This document shows, in pieces, positions 23,056 through 34,934 of a stretch of DNA of 64,000 nucleotides; position 1 is the first letter of the stretch; each line of letters starts with the position of its first letter. A program made the position numbers and the translations under genes. This stretch comes from Lindgomyces ingoldianus (lineage: Eukaryota > Ascomycota > Dothideomycetes > Pleosporales > Lindgomycetaceae), in contig NW_022985164.1 of assembly GCF_010093535.1 (NCBI RefSeq), forward strand, positions 884,869 to 948,868, read 5' to 3'. The notes below the pieces were generated by a model. That model was not told the origin of the DNA. It searched no databases and was given only the letters and a program-made list of their open reading frames with translations.

Positions 23056-23511
23056 TTAGGAAGCTTGCTATTCAATAGAATTAGCTAGTAGTAACACATA
23101 GAAGTAAGCTGCTCCTTACAGTTTGCTTCGACCCATCCTTAGTCACATGGCCGCCCTTGACCCAACCGCCAGTAGCGGTTTCACCTTGGACAGAGTCATG
23201 GTTGTTAGGATCGCCGGGACTGGGGTGGATCATGTTCCTGTCTTAGATCAACGACTGGAAACTCAAAGAACAAACTCGGACCCAAACTCGATTAGTACGT
23301 ACGTGATGGTGACCTGTTCCATTTTCCCCATGTCGGTGTCGTTGAAGAGCTTGCCGGCCTCAAAGGCCGCCTTAAGTCTAGCTAATGCAGCGTCTTTTGC
23401 TGCTTGATCGATTGCTTCGGGAAGGCGCCTGAAGCCCGGGCCGCCTTCGGCTAAATAGACATTGATGTATTTGCTGAGCACCTTGTTCCAAACTGTACCG
23501 ATTAAAGACAT
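23056..23511 (-). CDS. Small unknown protein, two or three exons
   Basis: The first exon 23511-23303 encodes MSLIGTVWNKVLSKYINVYL then a Glu/Gly/Ala-rich helical part (AKDAALARLKAAFEAGKLF). A 65-nt intron (GTACGT..CAG, 23238-23302) leads in phase into NMIHPSPGDPNNHDSVQGET and GGWVKGGHVTKDGSKQT. From there the frame either runs to TAA at 23081-23083 (121 residues), or a third intron with a good GTAAGG donor and CTAATTC branch (23068-23119) ends the protein QAS* at 23056 (112 residues). I favour the second slightly on donor quality. No signal peptide, membrane segment or known domain is visible. It is soluble and hydrophilic in its second half, with normal base composition. I do not recognise the family. 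It is convergent with the kinase-like gene. Confidence 0.55.
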
Positions 23512-24224
23512 GGCTGCTGATCCTAGGCAAGGTGATGAGATGGGGTGGAAGCAAAGAGTAATATTTTTTTAAAAAAAAAAAGTATTAAAAAAGCGTTGAG
23601 GCGCTGATGATTGGGGTCGATTGAATGCTGAGTAGTCGATTGTAGGGTGTCTGATGAGCGAGACATTGTCTAGACATGAAGGGTCTTTTATATGCGAGCG
23701 CTTCGAGTAGCAGCAGATGCTTTGTACCTAGGAATATCCGCTCATGTATCCTCCAACAATCTGCGTATAACAATACATGGGGATGCAAGAACTGGTGGCT
23801 ATGTAGCCGCCTGTCGACCCTGCATATTTGTTATCTCAGCTAGCTCAGACGTGAGGAGAGAACTGAGGACGCACAAACCATGCATATTGCTACTCCAAAT
23901 AGAGTATGGCCTGGGGGTTAGCAGTTTCTGACCCCTGTCGGTAGCATTTCTCTCCTCAGCTGTCTAAGGGACTTTTGTGATTTTTTCTATAAATAGGCCT
24001 ATTTCAAGAGCATTACAATAGAATTAGATTTACAATATCTCTACTACTATATGTCTAAATAGGCTTAGAATTTAATAGAATGTAAAGACAAGCTGTAGCT
24101 ATAAAATAGTATATTTTTTACTAAATTCTAACTATTATTAGTAGAGAAAAATCTAAACGCGCGCAGAACTTTAACCTATTTATACCCTAATTTTAGATTT
24201 ATAGTATCACCCTCCTAACTAGAA
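23512..24224. other. Transition from gene space to RIP-decayed DNA
   Basis: Up to about 23,970 the composition is balanced, with an A/T homopolymer patch at 23563-23592 in the promoter side of the small gene. From about 23,970 the DNA abruptly becomes AT- and TpA-rich. The 80-codon plus frame at 23692-23931 has no domain and is not called. Confidence 0.55.
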
Positions 24225-24618
24225 CTTAACAACTAGTAGACTAAATTCCCTAGGATTTTGCAGGATCCCTAACAGAGCTAGTCTAAGACAGCTCCTAGAT
24301 CCTTAGAGTCCTCAGAGTCCTCAGAGTTCTTAGACAACAGCTAGTTAAGCTGCAGACATAAGAGCAATCGCGATGTCCCTAGCCTACTATCTAGCTTAAC
24401 AACTAGCGGCCTAGATCTCCTAAAATTTTGCAGGCTCCCTAATAGAGCTAGTCTAAGACAGCTCCTAGATCCTTAGAGTCCTTAGAGTCCTTAGACAACA
24501 GCTAGTTAAGCTGCAGACATAAAAGCAATCGCGATGTCCCTAGCCTACTATCCAGCTTAACAACTAGCAGCCTAGATCTCCTAAAATTTTGCAGGCTCTC
24601 TAATAGAGCCTGTCTTAG
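24225..24618. repeat. Tandem repeat of about 161-170 bp, three copies, last one cut
   Basis: The marker CTTAACAACTAG recurs at 24225, 24395 and 24556, giving units of 170 and 161 bp and a third copy that ends at the Copia insertion at 24619. Units share GTCTAAGACAGCTCCTAG, TTTTGCAGG and GCAATCGCGATGTCCCTAG. The 9-bp difference between the first two units is one extra copy of a GAGTCCT(C/T)A sub-repeat. The units are only moderately RIP-decayed. Function unknown; possibly part of an older repeat. Confidence 0.85.
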
Positions 24619-24959
24619 TGTCAGATATGCGCACCTACTGTCAAGACAGGAGGAACGTTTGACGAAAGCGGCTACATAGTACGAGCAATAAGCTCGAATA
24701 GTATGTTGCTGCAAATTGCAGCATTTTGCAGCATTTTGCAGCATTTTGCAGCATTTTGCAGCATGTTGCAAGCTGGTCGCGCATAGGGCTAGTGCGCGAG
24801 GGACTCAGATCAGAAAAACAAAAGCCGAGCAACACAAGTAGAGCAGAAAAAGGATTAATAAATTAACATAATTAATAAAAATTAATTAATCATTCTATAC
24901 ATTATATCTAAACCTATTATTTATCTTAGGAAGCCTAGAAACAGTGCTTTAATCTGACA
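24619..24959 (+). repeat. Copia 5' LTR (341 bp)
   Basis: TG..CA ends. It contains four tandem 10-bp units (AGCATTTTGC) at about 24719-24762. The first 220 bases look unmutated, while the last 120 carry many C-to-T/G-to-A changes relative to the 3' LTR. Confidence 0.95.
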
Positions 24960-24991
24960 ATTAAGAGTCTTAGTGCCTCCATCAATACAAA

Positions 24992-25320
24992 ATGGCCACC
25001 CAGCCTCCTCGAGACGCGACAGTCGTCCTTCGAGACCACACCGACTACAGAGCCTGGATGATGCAGCTGCAATTGAGATGTGTAGCGCACAGCATCTGGC
25101 CGCAAGTGGATCCTAAGTTGACTATCTAAATGATCTCCAAACTAAGAGCTCTAGAGATGCTGCTAATAGCTAAGTTTTCACCAGCCTCTAATGTTAAAAC
25201 GCCTACGCACATAAACAAGCTATTAATAAGCAGTGTTAGAGCCTTTAAAGAAGCTATTAAATACTATAAGATTAAGGCTAACAAGTACAAAAGTAACAGA
25301 CATAATTATAAAAAAGAGTA
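24992..25320 (+). pseudogene. Copia gag N-terminal remnant
   Basis: An ATG at 24992, just after the 5' LTR, reads MATQPPRDATVVLRDHTDYR and AWMMQLQLRCVAHSIWPQVD before the first stop, then continues in frame to 25320. The L-x-x-x-x-(N/D)-Y-x-x-W-M pattern is the usual start of Copia gag proteins. Downstream to 27256 the frame is full of stops. Confidence 0.7.
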
Positions 25321-27256
25321 ATTAAGCTTTTAACAGATTATTGTCTTTATCTAGTTAATAGTTAGCCTGCATCTGCAGTGTACATGCTGTTCCCTAGATT
25401 AACTACTTAGATAGTAGATTATAAACTTTAAAGCTATAGTAGGCGTTAACAACTAATTTAAATAAGAATATGTATGTAACTAATATAATGCATCTCTAAA
25501 GCTGCTAAGAAACATAAGCATATAGGACCTGTAGCTAGTAGAGTATAATTACGCTGCTATAGAAGCAGAGACATAAAATGTTCTAGAAACAACATAGTTT
25601 AATGCTGTTACAAAGAACTTTCTAACTACTATAAATAATGTTGCCCCTTATTAGTCTATAACCTTTTAGAAAAGTAGATAGTTTACACTAAATATAAATT
25701 AAAAAAAAATAATAAAGCGCTTTTAAGAACATATAATATTAAATTATCTAATACATATAAAAAAGCATAAAGCTACTTTTATAATAAATAACTTATTATA
25801 CTTTACTAAAAGTAGAAAGACTACCTAAGGCATAAATAAAAACGCCTGTAGTGTAGAAGTTATAATGTTAAGAAAATAAAGTAAACCTTAACATTAATGT
25901 TATTAAAAAGATAATAAGAAGTTATCTTTAAGCTAAAAACTTACTAAAATAAAAGGCACTAAATATTCTACATGTAGACACATCTATGCACTAAAGAACT
26001 ACTTTTATATCTATCTAAACAAAGCACTAGACTAGTAAATGCTAAATAAAAGAGTTAAAAAGCTTATAGCATTAAAGTATAAGTATAACTTAAAACTTTA
26101 AAGCCTACTTAAAAAGTAGTGTAAACATAATTTAAAGATACTAATTCTAAAAAGTTTATATACACTTATACTAGAAATATAAAAAGACTAACTTAAAAGC
26201 TAGAAAGTATTAAAAGTTAAAGTAGCTATATTACTAGCTATAGTTAATTTAAACTAGAATAAATATTTACTAAAAAAATTATTTATCTTTAACTTAAGCT
26301 TAATATGCTATATTATAAATAATCTTAATTAAATTTATAACTATTATTTACTAACACTAGAAGACTTTATCTAGTTTAGAAACTCTTACATATAAATTTA
26401 AAGCTATAGATTAATTACACTAAGCTTAAAAAGTAAGCATAAAACACATAGTTAAGTATATAGTCTTATACTACATAATGCTGCACTGTGCCTAGACCTG
26501 CTATACAACTTAGTCTTATTCTGCCTACTATAATAAAAAGGAATTTAGTAGGACACATAAGTAAAGCTAACTACTTTAAAAGCTTTAAATAAGATAATAA
26601 TTAAAGATCTTATAAAAATTTATAGCTAATAAGTGTTAAAGTACTATCTACTATAAAAGAGCTTATATTATACACATATAATTAACATAAGAACTAAACA
26701 TAGTCTATAAAAAGCATTTATAAAGCTATAGCATAAGTGTCTTAGACACTTTAGACTAGCTATACTTTAACACCTTATATAGTAAGCTAAGAGGGTGTAA
26801 ATTAAAGAAATTATAATAGTCTAATGTAACTTATATAGCAGAGCTAAAATATAATAATAAATTAGCTACGCACTATAAATTAGTAATAGTAAACTTAGTA
26901 AAAGACTATTAATTAATTTCTATGCATATAAAGCATAAAGTATTATAAAAAAGTAGAGTTAAATGCTAATTACTAATAAGTATTTTAGCCTTTAGTAGAA
27001 CTTTTACTTTAAAAATAATAAGCTTACTAAATTAATTATTAAAGCTTTTATAAATTTTTTTTAAAGAACTATTATAATATTACTATAAAAGTTATTAAAG
27101 CTAATAATAAGATTATAATAGTAAAACTAAAAGTAAAACACTAGCTAGCATTACATAAAATAACTATTAAGCCTTTAGCACTAAATACATAAGCCTAGAA
27201 TAGAGAAGCTAAACACTTAAAAAGTGTAAATAAAAAAAAGTTATAAGCTATGTAAC

Positions 27257-27848
27257 TGTTACGGTCTACGGTTGGACCAGCGTAACTCCACCCAGGATGC
27301 TCCACAATATGGTACGGTTGGAGCGGGACTCGCTTACAGACCAAGCGGAGGACGCGGAAGCCGCGCGACTACCCGAGATCATGGAAGAATGCGTTGTCTA
27401 ATAGGGGGACAGGACGCAAATCCCACAAGTCTAAGGGAGCTTAGTAAGCCCTGCTTAGCAGGCTTAGGTAAGCTTGTCTAGCTTACCTTAGCGTCTCCTA
27501 CACATGTATATAGTTCCTACATTAAACAACCTTTAGAAGGTGTGTTTAACATTTAGTTTATTTTTTATATAGACTAAGTAGCATTTAGCTTTCTAAAAAG
27601 CTGTAATACTATTTATATATCTTACACTATATATACCTCTAACCCTGTCTAATAGGACTGTTTAACTTTAGCCTTTTTACTACTGTATATAGAGCAAACT
27701 ACAATCTAGTCACTCTCTGTCCCTCTAATAGCCTAATAGCCTGTACATAGGACTGTACACTCTACTAGAACAGCCCCTACTATCTGTCTTACTTTTTACC
27801 TAGGAATATTACTTAACCTAAGTGCTTTATAAAGTAAGGATTATAACA
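27257..27848 (+). repeat. Gypsy-1 5' LTR (592 bp)
   Basis: The outer 240 bases look unmutated (for example GGACGCGGAAGCCGCGCGAC), while the inner part is RIP-decayed. The 3' LTR shows the opposite pattern. Confidence 0.93.
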
Positions 27849-28199
27849 TTAAACACTACCTTCTTTAAAAAGTATAGTAACCTTACAACATAACTTAGAT
27901 TTTAATATAGCCTACGCTGTGCTATTAAGATTTATAAAAGTTTCTACCTAAAGTAAAGCTGTTTTAGCAGAATAGATTAACTTTATCTAGGATAATATTA
28001 AGAAACTCTAATAAATTAGTAACAAGGTTAGTAACTTATTAAAACTTAAGTAAAAGATAGCTAACCTCTACTAAAAAACTATAAGCTTATAAAACCCCCT
28101 ACCTCTAGTTAACTTTTATAAGACTAACACCTAAGCCTATTAGATACATAAACTATAAGTAGAACTAGCTAAAGTTTAGAATATCTTAATAAATAAAGT

Positions 28200-31100
28200 A
28201 AGTGTTATAGCTAAAAAAGCTTTAAAACTAGCCCCTTTAAAGCTTTTTAAAGGATTGTTAAAAGACCTCTAACTATTCTTTACTAGATGCTACCTTTATA
28301 TGTAATATAATAAAAAAGCATTTTAGACTAATGCAGAAATAATCTTTTAGATAGAATTACACTTAGAGGGCCCCCCTATAATCTAGTTTTAACCCTACGC
28401 TAATAATTAGATAGACTTTAGAGCTAACAGCGCCTCTTTTAACTCTAAAACTAAAGAAGTATTTAGTAGTGTTAAAAACTTTAAATTAGCCTTATTAGCT
28501 ATCTATAAGACTTTAGATAAAAAAAGGATTGCAGCTAATAGACTAGACAACATAAGATAAGGCAGCAGACTAGTTTAAAATTATGCAGCACACTTTAGAG
28601 AACAGATAGCTATCTGCAGATAGAATAACTAGAAAGCCCTGTGCTGCATGTTTTATAATAGACTAAATAATAAAGTAAAAGATAAGTTTATGCACATAGA
28701 CTAACTAACTACTTTTAAAGATTACATTAAGAAAGCAACAACTTATAACAACTGCTATAGAGAATGTAAAAAAGAAAAGAAGTTAAAGGGAACCTTCTAG
28801 AAGCTAGAATTTATCCCTAAAAAGAAAGAGCTTTTATAATATAATAAAAAGCTAATAGACCTTAGCTATGTAAAGCATACATAAAGCCCCCCCTTAAAAA
28901 AAAACTAAGTTCTAAGATGTAATAGGCCGCCTTTAATAAAGGAATAATAGAAGTAGTTAAAGAACAAGGCTTACCTAAACTATAAAAAAGTAGGACACTT
29001 CTGCTAAAACTACCTAGACTTTTAGAAGGGGGAGAATAAAGATACTACTGTAATAATAAAAGCTATTACTGCTAAATATAGCCTTACAGACAAGAAAATA
29101 CAGAAAAGACTAGATAACAGACTTTACTAGTAATGCAGAGAAAACTATTTTTTAAACAACTGCCCTAAAGTATACTAAAAGGTAGTTATTTAAAATTTTA
29201 GCAGCCTTAATATAGTGTTACAGGACTTTATAATCTTTAAGGGATATAAAGAAGAAACTTAGATCTAAGGATATATTATAAATGTTTAAAAAAAAAAAGA
29301 ACATTTTTCTTTTTAAGACTAGACCCCTAGTACTTTAGCAAAAGAGCTTTTCTAATAGTTTTAGGGATGCAAGTGCTAGAAGTGTAGATTATAACATAAC
29401 TACCTAAGCAACTATATAGTCTTGCTTTACTAAATAAATATAAGCAATAACTACTTAATATTTAACATTATCTAAAAAATAGCTAAAGTTAAATATAATA
29501 TTATAAATAAAAAAAAGCAATAGTAATTTTTTACTAAGATTAAAGACTAAAAGCTAGAATAGCTAGGTAAACCTGCTAGGTTTAAAGTACTATAACTAGC
29601 ACCTAAAAAACTAGAGACGCTGCTCTTAGGCCTAGTAATCTTCTAAAAGGCTCTTGTAATACAATAGAACTATAGGCAATGCGTTCTTTACAGAAGCAGT
29701 AATCACAGCACTAATAGCTATTAATAGAAAGAGCACCCTATACAGCTAGTACAAACAAAGGAATATTTTTAGTAGACTTAAAAAAGTCCTTTTAACACGC
29801 TACATAGACCTAACAATTGTCTATACCCCTAGTACTAGTGTACGCGACAGTACTGCGTTAAGCACTAGGACAACAAACATTAAGCAGAATAGTAGCCTAC
29901 ATAGGAAAAGAACTATAATAGTTGCCTATAGTAAGGAACAGCCTTAGCCTGCAAAACTATAAACTGTTACACCTGTTAGACAGCTCCTCTTTACAAGCAA
30001 GAACTATAAATAAGGTGTAATAAATAAAAAAATTATAAGTTCTACTATTTTTAATAAAAAGTAGTAAAAAAAAAAGACTACTTAACCTTACATTATTTAG
30101 TTAAAGACTATAAATGTAAAGTAGCTAACTACTATAATTAAAAGCATTAAATCTACAAAGAAAGAAAAAACAAGTTTAATAATAACTTATAAGACATTAA
30201 TTCTTATCCTCTTTCTAATAAGGAGGTTAAACACAACATATTAGCAGTAATTGTAGTAGGACAAGGGGCAGGACACAGTCTAACAACTACCTTTATGTAT
30301 AAAGGTTGGCCTAGACTAGCCCTTGTGGACAGCAGATGCACCTTTACTGCTATAGACAAGGACTAGGTAGACAACTAAGGTGTACTATTCTATATAAAGA
30401 AAAACTTGTTTAAGGTAACCTTTACTAACACTTTATTAATTAAATATAGTAGAGGGTAGATTAACCTAGAAACCTATAAAAAGGACTTTAAAACCTTTAG
30501 CATAAGTAACTAGAGGTCTATAAACATACTTAAACTAGAAGGCAAATATAATGTAATTCTAGGCTATAACTAGCTTAGAACATATAACCCTGCAATTAAC
30601 TAGAAAACTATGACTATAGAAACCCCTAACAACTACGCACGCATAACTTAGTTAGCATGCTATAACAATAGATGCCTGGTCTACAAACAAGCTAAGCAGA
30701 GTAGTAGTTACTACCCTAAGAAAAAGAAGCCTTAGAGATTCTTTTGCTAAGAGCTAAAAGCTTAAGTAATAAGAATAATAAAAAAAAAACTTAAGAAAGT
30801 CTTCTATAAAAAAATTAAAGTAGATAAGGACGTAGAATAAATTAGTGTTATATAAGTTTAAAAAGAAAGTTAAATTCTGCCTAAATATAAAGACTATAGG
30901 GACATGTTTAAAACACTAGAAGACCCTAGAGAACTACTACTACACTAGCCTTAAGACTATGCTATTAACCTAATAAAAGATTATAACTTAAAGACGCATA
31001 AGCTCTGCCCCTTAACTAGGGCACAGAAAGAGGCTTTATAAAAATACATTAATAAGATGTTAGCATAAGGCTACATCTAAAAAAGCTATAGCCCTATAGC

Positions 31101-33640
31101 GTTAGCAGTAGTCTTTGTAAAGAAGAAAGAAGAGAAAATACAAGTCTATTAGAACTATAAGACCCTAAATAATAATATAATTAGAAATTAGTTTTTCCTA
31201 CTAATTATATAAAATATTATAAATTAATTAAAAGGAACTTAGTACTTTATAAAGTTTAACATACAAGATAGATTTAACAAAATAAGGATATAAAAGGGAG
31301 ATAAGTAGCTTATAGTGTTTAGAACTTTATAGGGACTTTATAAGCTACTAGTAATGCTGTTTAGCTTAACAAATGCCCTAGCAACTTTTTAGCAAATTAT
31401 TAATACTGCTCTTAACCCCTACTTTAATGTCTTTACTCTAGTATATCTAGACAATGTCCTTATCTATTTAAAAGATACCCTAGAAGACTATGTATAGAAG
31501 GTACAAAAAGTTTTAGAATAGCTTAGGAAGTATAGACTTTACCTGCAGCTTTCTAAATGCAAGTTCTACATTACTAAAACAGAATACCTAGGATTTATAA
31601 TTAATAAAGAGGAAATAAAAATTAACCTAGCTAAAGTATAGAAAGTACTAGAGTAGCTAGAACTTATAATAGTTAAAGAAGTAAAAGGATTCCTTAGGCT
31701 ATTAAGCTATGTTAGATAAATAATTAAGGACTATTTAAAAATTACTATACTATTAATAAACACTACTACTAAAGAATAAGTAATAGCAAAGTTTGTCTAG
31801 ACCTTAGAAATAAATAAAGTATTTGTAACACTAAAATAAGCTATAATAGATAAACTAATACTAAGAATGTACAACTTACAACTAGATATAAAAATCTACA
31901 CAGACGCATCTTTTAGAGCTAGCAGAGCTGCGCTATATTAGAAATAGGAAGACAGAAAATAGCATCTAGTTACGTACTATTTTGCTAAATTCTTAGGACC
32001 TAAAGCAGGTTACAGCATACCTAACAAAGAACTAAAAGTAATACTAAACACTATAAAAGTTTAGGCTATAGAGCTACATAGAATAGTAAAACTATTTAAT
32101 ATTATAACTAACTATGTAAATTTAGTTATGTTTTTAATAGTAAAAAAACTATTACTAATGCACATAAGATAGGCAATAGAACTCGCCTAGTTTAACTGCA
32201 CTATTAAGCATGTCCTAGGAGCACAGAACTAGCAGGCTAACGCCCTTAGCTAAAGACTAGACTACTTTAATAGAGGAGAAGAAGGAACTAAGAAGTTTAC
32301 ACTCTTTAAAAAAACTAATAAAGGATAGGTCTATAATAGACCCTAACTTATAAAAAAATCCTACATGCTTTTAGCTAGTAAGCAAGGATAGAAGAACTTA
32401 ATTTAAGAATACTATAAATCTCTAATGTTTAGACACTTTAGAATAGGCACCCTTTAGAAGAAGCTAAAGGCTGCTATACTATAATAAATACTAAAAGTAA
32501 AACAACTATGCATAGAGGTGCTTAGAAAATGTAATACCTGCAATAAAAACAACTTAAGAAGGCATAAGGCCTATAGACATTTTTAACTAATTAAAGCACT
32601 AAAGCTACTATAGATAATAATTATAATAGACTTTATTATAGAATTGCCCCTGTCTAAAGAACTAGGGACAGACAGGATGTACAACATAATTATAGTGGCT
32701 CTAGACAAAACTACTAAATATCTACACACTTAGCTCTTAGAAAAAACAATAATAGCTAAAAAGTTTATTTATAAATTAGAGCAAAACATAATATTAGTAC
32801 ATAAATGCCCTAGAATTATTATCTCTAATTAGGACAAGCTATTTACTAGCAGCTTTTAGAAAGCAGCAATGTAACACCTTAGCATAGCATATAAACTATT
32901 AATAGCCTACTACCTACAAACAGACAGATAGACTAAAAGAGTAAATGTAGAAATAAAAAAATATTTAAAGAAGTACATTTTTTATGCTTAGAATAACTAG
33001 CTAGAATAGCTCCTAATAGCGCAGCTAGTAATTAATAACGTAGAATTAGCTATAACTAAAGAAACGCTATATAAAGCTAATTTTAGATATAACCTGTACT
33101 TTATGTTGCATAGAAGCTAACTTATAGACCTATAAGAGTTAATAGATTAGCTAACAGACCTATGTTAAATACACAAAAGATTAGCTGTAGAAGCAAGGTC
33201 TAGCAGAGCAGCTATAGAAAAATATGTAAATAAATTATAATAACTAGGACTAGAAATTAACCTAAAAGACTATGTGTATTTTAACACTAAGAATCTTAAG
33301 ATACCTAGACCCTCTAGAAAGCTAGTAGAAAAAAGGATAGGACTATATAAAGTCCTCTAGACCTAAAAAGACAACTGCAAGCTTAAGCTTCCCCCGCATA
33401 TAAAGATACACCTATAGTTCTACATATCTAAACTAGAAAAAGCACCTAAAGAGATTTCTCTATCTACGCAAGAATAAAAAGATAAGGAAGCAGAATACAA
33501 AGTTAAATATATTATTAGTAATTAAAAAAACTAGAAAGAATTTCTAGTAAAATAGAAAGAGTAGCTTACTAGTAAAAACACATAAGAACTAGCTAAGAAC
33601 TTAAGAAACGCGCAGCTGCTAGTACAGAGGTACCTTTAAG
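28200..33640 (+). pseudogene. Gypsy-1 gag-pol remnant with C-terminal chromodomain
   Basis: Readable plus-strand pieces, all interrupted by stops: the gag core with AAHFREQIAICR and FYNRLNNKVKDKF (about 28580-28700); a zinc-knuckle relic YKKVGHFC (about 28980); retropepsin LVDSRCTFTAID (about 30322, DSG changed to DSR); reverse transcriptase with VYLDNVLIYL for YLDDVLIY (31441-31470); RNase H IYTDASFRASRAALY (about 31890); and the integrase zinc finger CNTCNKNN (about 32530) with core IDFIIELPLSKELGTDRMYN (about 32625). The C-terminus at 33498-33640 reads EYKVKYIIS..EFLVK..ENLRNAQLL-like, a chromodomain, which places it among chromoviruses. Substitutions Asp-to-Asn, Gly-to-Arg, Cys-to-Tyr and Trp-to-stop are all those RIP makes. 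Confidence 0.85.
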
Positions 33641-34337
33641 CTTATCTAAAAGAAACTAGCTAGGTAATAAGGCACCTATATTAAAAGGAACAGTTACATT
33701 ATTACTAGATAGTAGCAGCCTTTAGAGACAAGTCTTAGCTAATAATAGTTAAAAAAAAGAATAGCCCTTTACTTTAGCCTTAAGAGCTTCTATCTTGTCT
33801 AAAGAAGATAGGTCCTCTTTTAAGTACCTTACATAATAAGCCTCTAGTAGATTTAATAACTTTTAAATATAATCTTGTTTAGAACACTCTCTAGCCTTTG
33901 CCTCTAAAGTCTCCTAGACCTAATGTGACATCTTATTATTAAAGTCTTACTTTTAAGCCTTTACAGTAACTGCCTTTTAAAAAAGTAACTCTCTCTCTTT
34001 CTCTAAGCAATCCTACGCAGCGTTAGAAATAAAAGTGTTGCATTTACTATTTTTTTTTACACACTTAACGCACTTATTTAAAGATAAAGTTAACATATAA
34101 AATAACTCTAAAAATTAGCAAGTGCTATAAGGCCTTATTTTTGTCTAGTAAAGAGAATTAAAATAATAAGTAATATAAAAACAGTAGGACAAATAAGACT
34201 AGTAAGCTATTTAGCATAAAAAAGATAGATGTTAGAAATGCTTTTTAGCAAAAAAGCACTAACATTATAAATAAGCTTTTACTAACACAGTTGTGTAAGC
34301 AGAGCAGCAAGGGCGCTGCTAAGAAGAAGGGGCAGCG

Positions 34338-34929
34338 TGTTACAGTCTATAGTTAGACTAGCGTAACTCCACCTAGGATGCTCTATAATATAGTACAGTT
34401 AGAGCAGGACTTGCTTACAGACTAAGCAGAGGACGCAGAAGCCGCGCGACTACCTAAGATTATAGAAGAATGCGTTGTCTAATAGGGGGACAGGACGTAA
34501 ATTCTATAAGTCTAAGGGAGCTTAGTAAGCCCTGCTTAGTAGGCTTAGGTAAGCTTGTCTAGCTTGCTTTAGTGTCCCCTACACATGTATATAGTTCCTA
34601 CATTAAATAACCTTTAGGAGGTGTGTTTAACATTTAGTTTATTCTTTATATAGACTAAGTAGCATTTAGCTTTCTAAAGAGCTGTAATACTATTTATATA
34701 TCTTACACTATATATACCTCTAACCCTGTCTAACAGGACTGTTTGACCCCGGCCTCCCTACTGCCGCACATAGGGCAAACCACGATCTGGTCACTCTCTG
34801 TCCCTCTAATAGCCTAATAGCCTGTACGTAGGACTGTACACCCTACCGGAACGGCCCCTACTATCCGTCCTACTTCCCACCTAGGAATATCACTTGACCC
34901 GAGTGCTTCACGAAGCAAGGATTGTAACA
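34338..34929 (+). repeat. Gypsy-1 3' LTR (592 bp)
   Basis: Same length as the 5' copy. The inner half is decayed, while the outer part from about 34740 keeps GC-rich sequence (GACCCCGGCCTCCCTACTGC). Confidence 0.93.
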
Positions 34930-34934
34930 GTAAC

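Larger units (their letters stand above)
27257..34929 (+). mobile_element. Gypsy-1: Ty3/Gypsy chromovirus nested in the Copia element
   Basis: LTRs of 592 bp at 27257-27848 and 34338-34929 start TGTTAC(G/A)GTCTA and end GTAACA or ATAACA. Target duplications GTAAC lie at 27252-27256 and 34930-34934. A polypurine AAGAAGAAGGGGCAGCG precedes the right LTR. Total length is 7673 bp. It inserted after the Copia element because it splits its coding region, and all coding frames are RIP-decayed. Confidence 0.95.

Noticed and set aside
24225..24618. CRISPR-like array
   Set aside because: Units of 161-170 bp are contiguous tandem copies without unique spacers, and the organism is a eukaryote.
24502..24835. 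Minus-strand frames full of AAKCCKMLQ repeats
   Set aside because: They are translations of the 10-bp repeat inside the Copia LTR; the same appears in the right LTR at 37412-37661.
27272..27481. 69-codon plus-strand frame
   Set aside because: Lies wholly inside the unmutated part of the Gypsy-1 5' LTR, so it is not a gene.
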